Of a DNA stretch of 41,227 bases, positions 1 through 8,400 are shown in pieces. The translations under genes were made by a program, and so were the position numbers. Position 1 is the stretch's first letter. Each line of letters opens with the position of its first letter. The notes beneath the pieces were generated by a model. That model had not been told where the DNA came from and did not search any database. It saw nothing but the letters and a program-made list of their open reading frames with translations. The DNA is from an uncultured Prevotellaceae bacterium (lineage in GTDB: Bacteria > Bacteroidota > Bacteroidia > Bacteroidales > Bacteroidaceae): assembly GCA_900320585.1 (NCBI GenBank), contig ONSV01000003.1, forward strand, positions 1 to 41,227, in the 5' to 3' direction.

Positions 1-153
1 AGCATCCGCAGTTTCTCGTTCGCTATGATTCTCGGTGTGGTATTCGGTACCCTGTCGTCAATCTTCATCGCAGCCCCCACGGCTTATCTCACCATGGGTC
101 GCAAGATCAAGGAAGACGACGTGAAAGAAGAAGTGGTTGTTGCCAAGAAGTAA
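1..153 (+). CDS. secDF: Protein translocase SecDF/SecF, C-terminal end (partial)
   Basis: Only the last 50 codons are present; the gene enters from the left edge. The peptide contains a final transmembrane segment with the pattern GVVFGTLSSIFIAAP, which is characteristic of the last helix of SecF or of a fused SecDF, followed by a short charged tail (GRKIKEDD...) expected in the cytoplasm. SecDF is an inner-membrane accessory of the Sec translocon that uses the proton gradient to help pull proteins into the periplasm. Bacteroidales usually encode it as one fused SecDF polypeptide, but the visible fragment cannot show whether this is the fused or the separate form. A strong hairpin terminator follows 26 nt after the stop. 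Confidence 0.85.
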   Translation, partial: SIRSFSFAMILGVVFGTLSSIFIAAPTAYLTMGRKIKEDDVKEEVVVAKK

Positions 154-179
154 GTATCTTCTCACACATCAATAACCAA

Positions 180-219
180 AAGTTCCCCGCAGGCCTCGGC
201 TTGTGGGGAACTTGCTTTT
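180..219 (+). terminator. Rho-independent terminator of secDF
   Basis: A 9-bp perfect stem, AAGTTCCCC (180-188) with GGGGAACTT (205-213), is extended inward by further pairs including G-U wobbles. A T-run follows at 215-219. Confidence 0.85.
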
Positions 220-231
220 TGTCAAAAATAA

Positions 232-280
232 CTAGGATAACTAGAATTACTAGGGTAACTAGGATGACTAGGGCTACTGG
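232..280. repeat. CTAG array with 9-nt period (short copy)
   Basis: CTAG occurs at 232, 241, 250, 259 and 268, each exactly 9 nt from the next, and a degenerate CTGG follows at 277. The pentamers between are of the type GATAA/GGTAA/AATTA. The array lies between two convergent gene ends. A longer array of the same design is at 32366-32514. Confidence 0.85.
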
Positions 281-299
281 CCTTTCCTATCCACAGCCT

Positions 300-1094
300 T
301 TATTCTCGGCAATTGTCGGCCAGGTAGTTGTAGAAATCCTCCACTACTACCGACATCTCATGGGGCAGGTAGCTATTGGCACGCTCTATCATCCAGTTGG
401 GCACATCGTAGTAAGCCTCGGCAATGGAGCCTGCGATGGCAGCCTTGGTGTCGGTGTCGCCACCCGCCATCACCGCGATGCGAATCACCTCCTCGAAACT
501 GTGAGCTTCAAGGAAACAGCGTATGGCCATGGGCACCGTCTCCTGACAAGTGCCATCGAAATGGCCCTCGCCACCTATTTTATAAATATCGGCCAGCGAA
601 GGGATGACATATCCGAAGCGGCGCCGCACGGCGCGCTCCACGTCGTCTTTGTAGATGCGCACGGTGCGCAGCCAGTAGATGAGGGCTGCCACGCACTGGG
701 CTCCCTTCACCCCTTCGGGATGGTCGTGGCTCACAATGGCCGTCTGTCGTGCCACCTCGAGCACCTCGTCGAAGTCATCGACGAGCCACCCCACGCTGCT
801 CACGCGCATGGCCGCGCCATTGCCGTAGCTTCCCAGAGGCTGCGGGTCATCGGACCGCACCCAGTTGTAAAACCGGCTTCCATACGCCCCCATAGGGTCG
901 GGATAGCGCCGGCACCACTCATGGAGCGTTTGCTTGAAGTCTTTCTTATGGATAAGCGCATCGGCAATGGCGATGGTGCAGATAGTATCGTCGGTGTAGT
1001 TGCACTCATCAGTAAACAGTTCGAAACCTGCCTTGGGTGCCGAAGTGAACTCGAAACGAGAGCCAACAATATCTCCAATTATAGCTCCAAACAT
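300..1094 (-). CDS. ADP-ribosylglycohydrolase family protein
   Basis: 264 aa, cytoplasmic (no signal peptide). The family (DraG/ARH-like) removes ADP-ribose from proteins or small ADP-ribosylated compounds with a binuclear Mg centre. Supporting motifs: MFGAIIGDIVGSRFE at the N-terminus, YTDDT at about residues 33-37, YGNGAAMRVSSVGW near the middle, and GGDTDT at 211-216; the acidic residues of YTDDT and GGDTDT are the expected metal ligands. Start: the frame stays open to 1181, but that extension runs through a 7-nt repeat and touches the tRNA. ATG at 1094 begins exactly at the conserved MFGAIIGD, so it is preferred. tRNA-Arg lies just upstream on the same strand with no terminator between them, so they may share a transcript. 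The substrate cannot be told from sequence. Confidence 0.85.
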   Translation of the reverse strand: MFGAIIGDIVGSRFEFTSAPKAGFELFTDECNYTDDTICTIAIADALIHKKDFKQTLHEWCRRYPDPMGAYGSRFYNWVRSDDPQPLGSYGNGAAMRVSSVGWLVDDFDEVLEVARQTAIVSHDHPEGVKGAQCVAALIYWLRTVRIYKDDVERAVRRRFGYVIPSLADIYKIGGEGHFDGTCQETVPMAIRCFLEAHSFEEVIRIAVMAGGDTDTKAAIAGSIAEAYYDVPNWMIERANSYLPHEMSVVVEDFYNYLADNCRE

Positions 1095-1098
1095 GAGT

Positions 1099-1133
1099 GA
1101 GGTTTGAGGTTTGAGATTTGAGGTTTGAAGTTG
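1099..1133. repeat. Five 7-nt direct repeats (GAGGTTT)
   Basis: On the plus strand GAGGTTT, GAGGTTT, GAGATTT, GAGGTTT, GAAGTTG follow head to tail. The repeat ends 5 nt upstream of the ADP-ribosylglycohydrolase start, so it forms its 5' leader (CAAACCT-type units on the coding strand). Confidence 0.8.
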
Positions 1134-1172
1134 GCTCAAATCTTGTGGTTTTTGATGCTTTTCACTGGTTTG

Positions 1173-1244
1173 TAGTTCCACCGGGAATCGAACCCGGATC
1201 TAATCTTTAGGAGAGACTTATTCTATCCATTGAACTATGGAACC
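1173..1244 (-). tRNA. tRNA-Arg (anticodon CCT)
   Basis: The minus strand folds into a 72-nt cloverleaf. The acceptor GGTTCCA pairs with TGGAACT (first pair G-U), the D-stem is GTTC/GAAT, and the anticodon stem AGTCT/AGATT encloses the loop CTCCTAA, giving anticodon CCT (reads AGG). The T-arm is CCGGG-TTCGATT-CCCGG and the discriminator is A. CCA is not encoded. A TTTG-N19-TACCTTTG promoter lies just upstream. Confidence 0.93.
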
Positions 1245-1256
1245 CCATTTCGCCTG

Positions 1257-1287
1257 CAAAGGTAGTGAAAGCGGAGCGGAAAACAAA
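1257..1287 (-). promoter_or_regulatory. Promoter of tRNA-Arg
   Basis: Minus-strand -7 box TACCTTTG (1264-1257) and -33 box TTTG (1287-1284) separated by 19 nt. This matches the Bacteroidetes primary sigma consensus. The box ends 12 nt before the mature tRNA 5' end. Confidence 0.8.
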
Positions 1288-1330
1288 ATAAAAGCCAAAG
1301 AAATTGATTTCTAATGACCTATTCGGATAG

Positions 1331-1366
1331 AAAAAGACACCGCCTACGTCTTAACGTGGCGGTGTC
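1331..1366 (-). terminator. Rho-independent terminator of metG
   Basis: GACACCGCC (1336-1344) pairs with GGCGGTGTC (1358-1366), with an additional ACGT/ACGT inner pairing. On the minus strand the stem is followed by TTTTT (1335-1331), 43 nt after the metG stop. Confidence 0.85.
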
Positions 1367-1408
1367 GTGGTTTTTCCTTACCTATCAAGGCGATGGCAGG
1401 GAATGGCG

Positions 1409-3472
1409 TTATTTCACTTGGCTGCCCGGTTTCACCTCTTTCAGCAAGGTGGTGACGCTCAGGTCGCCGTCGTAGTTCTCGGCCGAGAGTATCATGCCCT
1501 GGCTCTCGATGCCCATGAGCTTGCGTGGAGCCAGGTTAGCGATGAAGAGCACGTCGCGCCCGATGAGGTCCTCGGGTTGGTAGAACTTGGCTATGCCGCT
1601 CACGATGGTGCGGTCGTTGCCACTGCCATCATCGAGGGTGAACTTCAGCAGTTTGTTGGCTTTCTTCACCTTCTCGCAGTTCTTCACATGTCCCACGCGG
1701 ATGTCGAGTTTCTCGAAGTCGGCGAAGTCGATGACCGGCTTCACCTCAGGAGCCTTGTAGTTGGCGGCGAGGTTGGCCTTCTTCGTGTCCTCGAGTTTCT
1801 TGAGCTGTGCGGCAATCACATCGTCCTCGATTTTCTCGAAGAGCAGTGCAGGCTCAGCCAGTTGGTGTCCTGGTTTCAGGATGTCGGTCTCACCCAGCTG
1901 GTTCCACTCGAAGGCATCGATGTTGAGCATTTCCCTGAGTCGCTTGCTGCTGAACGGCAGGAACGGTTCGAAGGCGATGGCGAGGTTGGCCACGAGCTGG
2001 AGTGAGATGTAGAGGATGGTCTCCACCCGTTTGGGGTCGGTTTTCCACACTTTCCAGGGTTCGCACTCGGTGATATACCGGTTGCCGATGCGTGCCAGGG
2101 TCATGGCCTCTTTCTGTGCCTCACGGAACTTGAACACGTCGAGCAGGCTCTCCACGTTTTTCTTCACATCCTTGAATTCCTCGAGCGCATTCTTGTCAAC
2201 CTCGGTGAGCTCGCCACATTCGGGCACCACCCCACCCCAGTATTTCTTGGTGAGTTGCAGGGCACGGTTCACGAAGTTGCCATAGATGGCCACCAGTTCG
2301 TTGTTGTTGCGGTCCTGGAAGTCCTTCCAAGTGAAGTTGTTGTCCTTGGTCTCAGGAGCGTTGGCCGTGAGCACGTAGCGCAGCACATCCTGTTTGCCAG
2401 GCAGGTCGACGAGGTATTCGTGGAGCCAGACGGCCCAGTTCTTCGAGGTAGAGATCTTGTCGTCCTCGAGGTTGAGGAACTCGTTCGACGGTACGTTGTC
2501 GGGCATGATATACTCGCCATGTGCGCGCATCATCACGGGGAAGATGATGCAGTGGAATACGATGTTGTCTTTGCCGATGAAGTGCACCAGTCGCGTGTCT
2601 TCGTCTTTCCACCATTTCTCCCAAGAGCCCCAGCGCTCGGGGTTGGCGTCGCACAGTTCCTTGGTGTTCGAGATGTATCCGATGGGGGCGTCGAACCACA
2701 CGTAGAGCACTTTGCCCTCAGCATTCTCCACAGGCACGGGAATACCCCAGTCGAGGTCGCGTGTCATGGCACGGGGCTGCAGGTCCATCTCCAGCCAGCT
2801 CTTGCACTGTCCGTAGACGTTCGGCCTCCACTCCTTGTGGTCTTCCAGGATCCATTGGCGGAGCCACTCCTGATACTCGTTGAGTGGCAGGTACCAGTTT
2901 TTCGTGTCGCGCATCACCGGCGTAGAGTCGCTGCGCTTGCTGCGCGGGTTGATGAGTTCCTCGGGCGAGAGGTCACGGCCGCACCCGTTCTCGCACTGGT
3001 TGCCATAAGCCAGTTTGCCGCAGTAGGGGCATTCGCCCTCGATGTCGCGGTCGGTGAGGAAGGCATGCACCTTCTCGTCGTAGTATTGCTTGGTGGTCTT
3101 CTCAATGAGTTTTCCATTGTCGTAAAGACGCCGGAAGAAGTCGGAGGCCAGTTTGTGGTGTGTGGCCGATGTGGTGCGCGAGTAGATATCGAACGAGATG
3201 CCGAACTCCTCGAACGATTTCTTGATGAGACTATGATAGCGGTCTACCACGTCTTGTGGTGTAATGCCTTCTTTTCTTGCTCTTAAAGTGATAGGCACGC
3301 CATGCTCATCGCTTCCGCCGATGAACACCACCTCCTGTTTTTTCAGGCGCAGGTATCTCACATAGATGTCGGCTGGAACATATACGCCAGCCAGGTGACC
3401 GATATGCACACCACCATTGGCATAGGGCAAGGCAGCGGTCACGGTCGTACGTTTGAAATTCTTCTGTTGCAT
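1409..3472 (-). CDS. metG: Methionyl-tRNA synthetase
   Basis: 687 aa, cytoplasmic class I aminoacyl-tRNA synthetase that charges tRNA-Met, including the initiator. The Rossmann-fold signature HIGH is at residues 23-26 and the second ATP-binding signature KISTS at 339-343. A zinc knuckle is visible with Cys148, Cys151, Cys160 and Cys164. The last roughly 110 residues form an EMAP-II/Trbp111-like tRNA-binding domain ([11 protein letters not shown]... and [17 protein letters not shown]), which gives the long form of the enzyme. Start chosen at 3472 because the catalytic domain begins within about 10 residues. It has its own promoter, carried on a dispersed hairpin repeat, and its own terminator, so it appears to be monocistronic. 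Confidence 0.98.
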   Translation of the reverse strand: MQQKNFKRTTVTAALPYANGGVHIGHLAGVYVPADIYVRYLRLKKQEVVFIGGSDEHGVPITLRARKEGITPQDVVDRYHSLIKKSFEEFGISFDIYSRTTSATHHKLASDFFRRLYDNGKLIEKTTKQYYDEKVHAFLTDRDIEGECPYCGKLAYGNQCENGCGRDLSPEELINPRSKRSDSTPVMRDTKNWYLPLNEYQEWLRQWILEDHKEWRPNVYGQCKSWLEMDLQPRAMTRDLDWGIPVPVENAEGKVLYVWFDAPIGYISNTKELCDANPERWGSWEKWWKDEDTRLVHFIGKDNIVFHCIIFPVMMRAHGEYIMPDNVPSNEFLNLEDDKISTSKNWAVWLHEYLVDLPGKQDVLRYVLTANAPETKDNNFTWKDFQDRNNNELVAIYGNFVNRALQLTKKYWGGVVPECGELTEVDKNALEEFKDVKKNVESLLDVFKFREAQKEAMTLARIGNRYITECEPWKVWKTDPKRVETILYISLQLVANLAIAFEPFLPFSSKRLREMLNIDAFEWNQLGETDILKPGHQLAEPALLFEKIEDDVIAAQLKKLEDTKKANLAANYKAPEVKPVIDFADFEKLDIRVGHVKNCEKVKKANKLLKFTLDDGSGNDRTIVSGIAKFYQPEDLIGRDVLFIANLAPRKLMGIESQGMILSAENYDGDLSVTTLLKEVKPGSQVK

Positions 3473-3491
3473 GTGTTTCCTCTATTTTTCT

Positions 3492-3660
3492 GCAAAGGTA
3501 GTGCAAGGTGAGCGAAAAGCAAAATAAAACGAAGTTTTTTTGCTTTTCCGAACCGAAGCCTACCTTCGCCGCGAAGCGGCAAAGGCGATTAAGCGAGCGA
3601 AAAGCAAAATACTTTTTTGCTTTTTCGAGCATAAGTACCTTCGCGACGAAGTCGCAAACT
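3492..3660. repeat. Dispersed promoter-bearing hairpin repeat, copy A (two units)
   Basis: Two units of about 87 nt start near 3492 and 3579. Each has the order GCAAAGG..., a GAAAAGCAAAA / TTTTGCTTTT hairpin, and a CTTCGC-GCGAAG palindrome. Related copies are at 5216-5406 (inverted) and 33802-33905. The intergenic remainder (3661-3737) shows only another short inverted piece (CTCCTCC...GGAGGAG). Confidence 0.8.
3493..3523 (-). promoter_or_regulatory. Promoter of metG
   Basis: Minus-strand TTTG (3523-3520), a 19-nt spacer and TACCTTTG (3500-3493); the box ends 20 nt before the ATG. The promoter is embedded in the gene-facing end of the repeat at 3492-3660. Confidence 0.8.
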
Positions 3661-3737
3661 CCTCCACACAAAAATGGTGCGGAGGAGTGAAAAGCAATTG
3701 GTGGCTGATCTTTATCGAAAGAACAGCCACCCAATAA

Positions 3738-4859
3738 TTATTTCTTCAGCAAGGTGTAGTATTCGGCAGCTCCTAAGAGGAAGCACCCTGTGCCGTAGTC
3801 CTCGAAGTCGGGCACCTTGGTATAGGTGACGGGCTGGCCTGCCGATGGGTCTTTTCCTGTTCCCTGCACATAGCCCAGGAAGCCGTCGGCATGCACACAG
3901 TCGTTCACCAAGGCATTCCAGGCACGGTCGCAGGCAGCCTTGTATTTCTTTGCCTTCAGCACACCGTTGTTGATACCCCAGCTCATGCCATAAAGGAAGA
4001 GGGCTGTTCCGGTGAGTTCCTTGCCCCCATAGGTGACAGGCGACACGAGCGACGGGTTCCACAAGCCATCCTCGCGCTGGCATTTAAGCAGGGCCTCGCT
4101 CATCATCACGAAGTCCTTTTTCAGCCGCTTATAGTATTTGTCTTTCTTGCCGATATCAGTCATCACCTTCACCAGGGCGGCATACACCCAGCCGCTGCCA
4201 CGGCTCCAGTAGCAGTTCTGCCCGTCGCTCTCCTTGTAGGGCGGCACATAGTCGGCATCACGCCACCATAGTCCCTCGGCAGTGTTGAAGAGGCCACCGC
4301 CACAAGTATCACGGCTCCAGGTATACATCTGCATGGCAAAGTCAAGATAGCGCCGCTCGCCAGTTGCCTTGTACATCTTGCTATAGACGGGCATGGCCAT
4401 CTGTATGGCGTCGATCCAGGTCCAATATCCCACCTTGCCCGAGTTCATCTGGTGCTCCAGATTCTCCTTCACATGCTCTATCATGCGGTTGTCGTGGGTC
4501 ATCATATAGCGGTCGATGTAGGTTTGGGCACAGCACTGGTCGTCGGCATCGGTGGTGGTGATGCCATTGCGCGGGGTCCATTTGTGGTGGTTGGCCCAAC
4601 GGTCGGTATAGTCGATGTACTTCTGGTCGGGGTCGATGGCATAGAGCGACATCAGGCCCTCGTAATACACGCCACGGGTCCAAAGGCTGCTCGGACGGAT
4701 GCGGCCCACGTTGGTGTTGAGGGTGGGGTCGGCATACTTGGCCATGAAATAGTTGTTCACTTTCCGTGCCACGGAGAGCACGTCGTCGGCAACGGCGTTC
4801 TGCGCAGAGACGTTTGCCGACAGGATGGTCAGGATTAGTAGAAGGATAGTTTTTTTCAT
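3738..4859 (-). CDS. GH105-type unsaturated rhamnogalacturonyl/galacturonyl hydrolase
   Basis: 373 aa, the usual length for GH105 (YteR/RhiN-like). A signal peptide (MKKTILLLILTILSANVSAQ) predicts periplasmic export. Family hallmarks: YWTWIDAIQMAMPVY, whose Asp corresponds to the general acid of YteR-like enzymes; the SRGSGWVYAAL stretch; TGTALFLYGMSWGINNG; and EDYGTGCFLLGAAEYY at the C-terminus. GH105 enzymes release the 4,5-unsaturated uronic acid that polysaccharide lyases leave at the non-reducing end of pectin or rhamnogalacturonan oligosaccharides. The gene stands alone on the minus strand and diverges from the HTCS regulator, a common arrangement in pectin loci. GH88 is the nearest alternative family, but the RG-I gene context favours GH105. 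Confidence 0.88.
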   Translation of the reverse strand: MKKTILLLILTILSANVSAQNAVADDVLSVARKVNNYFMAKYADPTLNTNVGRIRPSSLWTRGVYYEGLMSLYAIDPDQKYIDYTDRWANHHKWTPRNGITTTDADDQCCAQTYIDRYMMTHDNRMIEHVKENLEHQMNSGKVGYWTWIDAIQMAMPVYSKMYKATGERRYLDFAMQMYTWSRDTCGGGLFNTAEGLWWRDADYVPPYKESDGQNCYWSRGSGWVYAALVKVMTDIGKKDKYYKRLKKDFVMMSEALLKCQREDGLWNPSLVSPVTYGGKELTGTALFLYGMSWGINNGVLKAKKYKAACDRAWNALVNDCVHADGFLGYVQGTGKDPSAGQPVTYTKVPDFEDYGTGCFLLGAAEYYTLLKK

Positions 4860-4880
4860 CTGATTTCGTATGTTTTAGTG

Positions 4881-4888
4881 CAAAGATA
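4881..4888 (-). promoter_or_regulatory. -7 box upstream of the GH105 gene
   Basis: TATCTTTG on the minus strand ends 21 nt before the ATG. No TTTG is found at the -33 distance, which would fit a promoter that needs an activator such as the neighbouring HTCS (inference). Confidence 0.55.
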
Positions 4889-5215
4889 CATTATTTCTGC
4901 CATTTATCATCCACCTATTATGTACATTTTAGCGGTAATTTTGTACGGAAAGGGAGTAAAATTGCCTTTTTCTCGCTTAATCGTGGTTGGCTTATGGGAG
5001 CACGTCAAAATAAGATGAGTCTGAGATTCTTTTGGGGCATTCTTCGGGCGAGGATGTGTCAAAATAGGATTTTCTTATGAAGAATGGGTGGTGCTAACTG
5101 TAGGGACGCAGCATGGTTGGACATTCCTCAGAGTTCATTTTGTCACACCCTCCTACAGCGAACACTGGCCCATTATTGGCATACCATCATAGGCGGCGGT
5201 TCAAATACATTTGGC
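4889..5215. other. Divergent intergenic region between GH105 and HTCS genes
   Basis: No gene is visible in this part of the gap (4860-5426 in all). It contains a degenerate fragment of the dispersed repeat (CTTTTTCTCGCTTAATCG near 4967-4983), two short repeated words GTCAAAATA (near 5006 and 5058), and a plus-strand TAATTTTG at 4936-4943. An HTCS operator might be expected here, but no convincing direct repeat pair could be identified by eye. Confidence 0.5.
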
Positions 5216-5406
5216 ATTTCATTCGGTTTGCACTACTTTGCAACTACGCCGCGAAGATAGGCGGCGGTTATGGAATACAAACAAAAACTTCGTTGTTTGT
5301 TTGGTATTCCACTCACCTTGCACTACTTTGCGACTGCGTCGCGAAGATACTCACGCTCGAAAAAGCAAAAAAATTTTTGCTTTTTACTCGCTTAATCGTA
5401 TCTTTG
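5216..5406. repeat. Dispersed promoter-bearing hairpin repeat, copy C (inverted, two units)
   Basis: Two direct units share TTGCACTACTTTGC followed by a CGCGAAGATA element (near 5228-5262 and 5320-5352). Between them is a hairpin GGAATAC-AAACAAA / TTTGTTT-GGTATTCC. A second hairpin CTCGAAAAAGCAAAAA / TTTTTGCTTTTTACTCG follows. The reverse complement matches copy A closely; this copy faces the HTCS gene. Confidence 0.75.
5376..5406 (+). promoter_or_regulatory. Promoter of the HTCS gene
   Basis: TTTG (5376-5379), a 19-nt spacer and TATCTTTG (5399-5406); the box ends 20 nt before the ATG at 5427. It lies inside the repeat hairpin. Confidence 0.8.
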
Positions 5407-5426
5407 CAGAGAAGCAATGTAAGGCA

Positions 5427-8400
5427 ATGAATAGACTACTGACTACCCTCTCTCTCTGTCTCTCTATGCTCACTTCGTGGGGGCAGATAGAATTGAAATA
5501 CCGTGACCTAAGCACTGAGGATGGACTTCCAAGCAACTCCATCATCAATATCGTACAAGACCCTCAGGGCTACATCTGGATGGCCACGTCGGACGGACTC
5601 TGCCGCTACGACGGCTATTCTTCCGACGTGCTCCGCCATGAGGAAAACGGCAACAACAAACTGCTGCTCACCAACCAATTGCGGTGGCTTTCGCAGAATC
5701 CCAACGGCCTGCTCTTCATCCGTCTCCAAGGCGAACGATACAGTTGCTACGACACCAACAAGAGGCGGTTCGTACGTTTCATCCCCGACGGCAACGACCA
5801 GAAAAACTACTGCGACTGTGTGTTCACTCCCGAAGGCGACACCTGGCTCTGGTATACCTACTCGGGCTGCATCGAGGTGAAATACCACGAGGGGAAGATT
5901 ACCAGCCGGGAGTATAACGAGAGCAACGGACAACTGAGCAGCAACGATGTGCGGTTCATCTTGCCCGACAGCCGGCACCGAGTGTGGATAGGCACCGCCA
6001 AGGGCCTTTATGTGAAAGAGGAAAAAGCAGTCAACACGCTGCGCTGCGTGGACAGCCGGCACACCTTCACCAATGCTGTGGAGATGGGAAAAAACATCTA
6101 TTTCGCCACCTCCGACCGACAAATCATGCATGCCGACACCCAGGGACGGCTCCAAACCGACGTTGCCACATTCCCTTCCTGGACCGCAGGAAACCGCATC
6201 CGTGGACTGGCAGCGATAGACGACAGCCATATGCTTGTCATCACAAACACCACCACCTATCGGTTTGATACCACCACCCACAGCGTGACTGTCAACGACA
6301 TCCAAATGCCCGAGGGAACGGTCTACCGTGACAACGCCGGAAACTTCTATATTGGCGACAACCACGTGAACGTCTATTACATCGACAGGAAAAGACACGA
6401 AATCTATACCTTCAACGTCCTCGACCGCCAACTGCTGCGCAAGCGCGGCATCACGCCCTATATGGTAGAAACGGGAAAAGACGGTAAGATATGGATTACG
6501 ACCACTGGCAACGGTCTCTTCGTCTACGACCCCGCCACCCGTCAGCAGGCGCACTTCTCGCCCAAGAGCGGTCCGTCGCCCATCAAGAGCGACTATCTCT
6601 ATGGCCAGCTCATCGACCGCTCGGGAAACATCTGGGTATCGCAGGAGAACATGGGCATCAGCGTGATTACCGACATGCCCCCGGGTGTGAAGCGGTGCTA
6701 TGCCGCTCCCAGCCTGTCGCCCGACTACGTGAACCTCTTCCGCTCGCTCCGTCAGACCAGCGACCAGCGCATCTGGGTGGGCAACCTCATGGGGGGCACC
6801 TATATGCTTGAGGGTGGAAACACGCTGCGACAAACCAGCATCGGTGTCGATGACGACATGCTCTCGGTGTGCGTCGACCCCAAGGGCCACACCTGGATAG
6901 GCACACGCAACAAGGGGGTGAGCGTCGACGGCCGTTTCTACAGCAATGTGGCCGACGACCCCACGTCGCTGCCGCTGGGAAAGGTGTTCGACCTGTTCTG
7001 CGATAACAAGCAGCGCATGTGGGTGGCTGTGAACAGAGGGGCCTTGTGCCTCGCCCTTCCCCAAGCCGACGGCACCTATAAGTTCCGCAGGTTCCTGTAT
7101 GAGGAACCGCTCATGCGCAATGTCACCAAACTGGTGCAGACGCGCTCGGGGGCTATCTTCGCAGGTTGTAGCGACGGAGTGGTGGTGTTCAACCCCGAAC
7201 AGCTCATCAGCGACCCCCACGGATATCACCACTACAATTCGGAAAACAGCACGCTGGGCCTGTTCGAGATTCGCGACATCCTGGAGGACGCCGCCGGACA
7301 GGTGTGGCTTGCCTCAGCCGGCGGAGGCATCTACAAAGTGGCCAACACCAGCGACATCGACAACCTGAAGTTCGAGCAGTTCGACACCCGCCATGGTCTG
7401 GCCGACAACACTGCCAACAGCATCGTCGCCGACGCGTCGGGCTTGTTGTGGATAGGTACCAACTACGGACTCTCCAAACTCGATCCCAAGACCATGTCGT
7501 TCACCACCTATTTCCTCTCTGCCGACAAACTGGGTGACGTGTATAGCGAGAATTCCTCCTGCCGCATGGCCGACGGCACCCTGGTGCTGGGCACCAACAA
7601 CGGCGTGGTGTGCTTCAACCCGCAGACCACCCCGCTCGACAGCAGCGAGGGCCGCCATCTCGTGGTGACCAACCTTCTCGTCAACGGCACGATGTACTCG
7701 GACGATGAGCCCAATGGCGACGTTAAGCTCCCACACCGGCAGAACTCACTCACTTTCCGTTTCTCGGATATGGTGTTCGACTTCCCCCACAACACCGAGT
7801 ATGAGTATATGCTCGAGGGGATAGACCGGACATGGAGCCAGCCCACCCGCCAGAACGAGGCGGTGTACAAGGACCTGGAGCCCGGCTCCTACGTGTTCCA
7901 TGTGCGCATCGTGGGCGAGGACCCAGGGAAAGAGGCTACCATGAAGGTGGTCATCCGGCAACCATGGTGGAACACCTGGTGGGCGTGGCTCATTTATCTC
8001 ACTGTGGTGGGCTTCATTGCCTGGTACATCATCCGGCTGCTGCTCATCACCTACTCCATGCGCAACCACATTCGCATGGAGCGTGAGATCAGCGACTTCA
8101 AGCAGAAGCTCTTCATGGACCTCAGCCATGAGTTCCGCACGCCGCTCACCCTCATACAGGGGTCGATGGACCGTATGAGGAAAGCCGGTGAGCTGCCTGC
8201 CAACCTGCGTCAGCCCATGAGCAACATGAGGCGGAGCACCGACCGCATGATGCGGCTCATCAACCAGTTGCTCGAGATGCACAAGCTGCAGAGCGGCAAA
8301 CTCTCGCTGCGCCTGCAGGAGACCGACGTCATCCGCTTCCTGCGCGACATCACCATGACCTTCAGCGACTTGGCGCAGAACCGCGAGATGAACCTGCTCT

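Noticed and set aside
232-280. CTAG and other arrays as CRISPR
   Set aside because: Units are 7-9 nt with no 25-35 nt spacers, and no cas genes are in the window.
1173-1287. tRNA-Arg as an integration site for a mobile element
   Set aside because: No integrase, no duplicated tRNA 3' end and only housekeeping genes nearby.
3508-3737. Small plus-strand frames within the hairpin repeat
   Set aside because: They follow the repeat, not a conserved coding pattern, and overlap the metG promoter.
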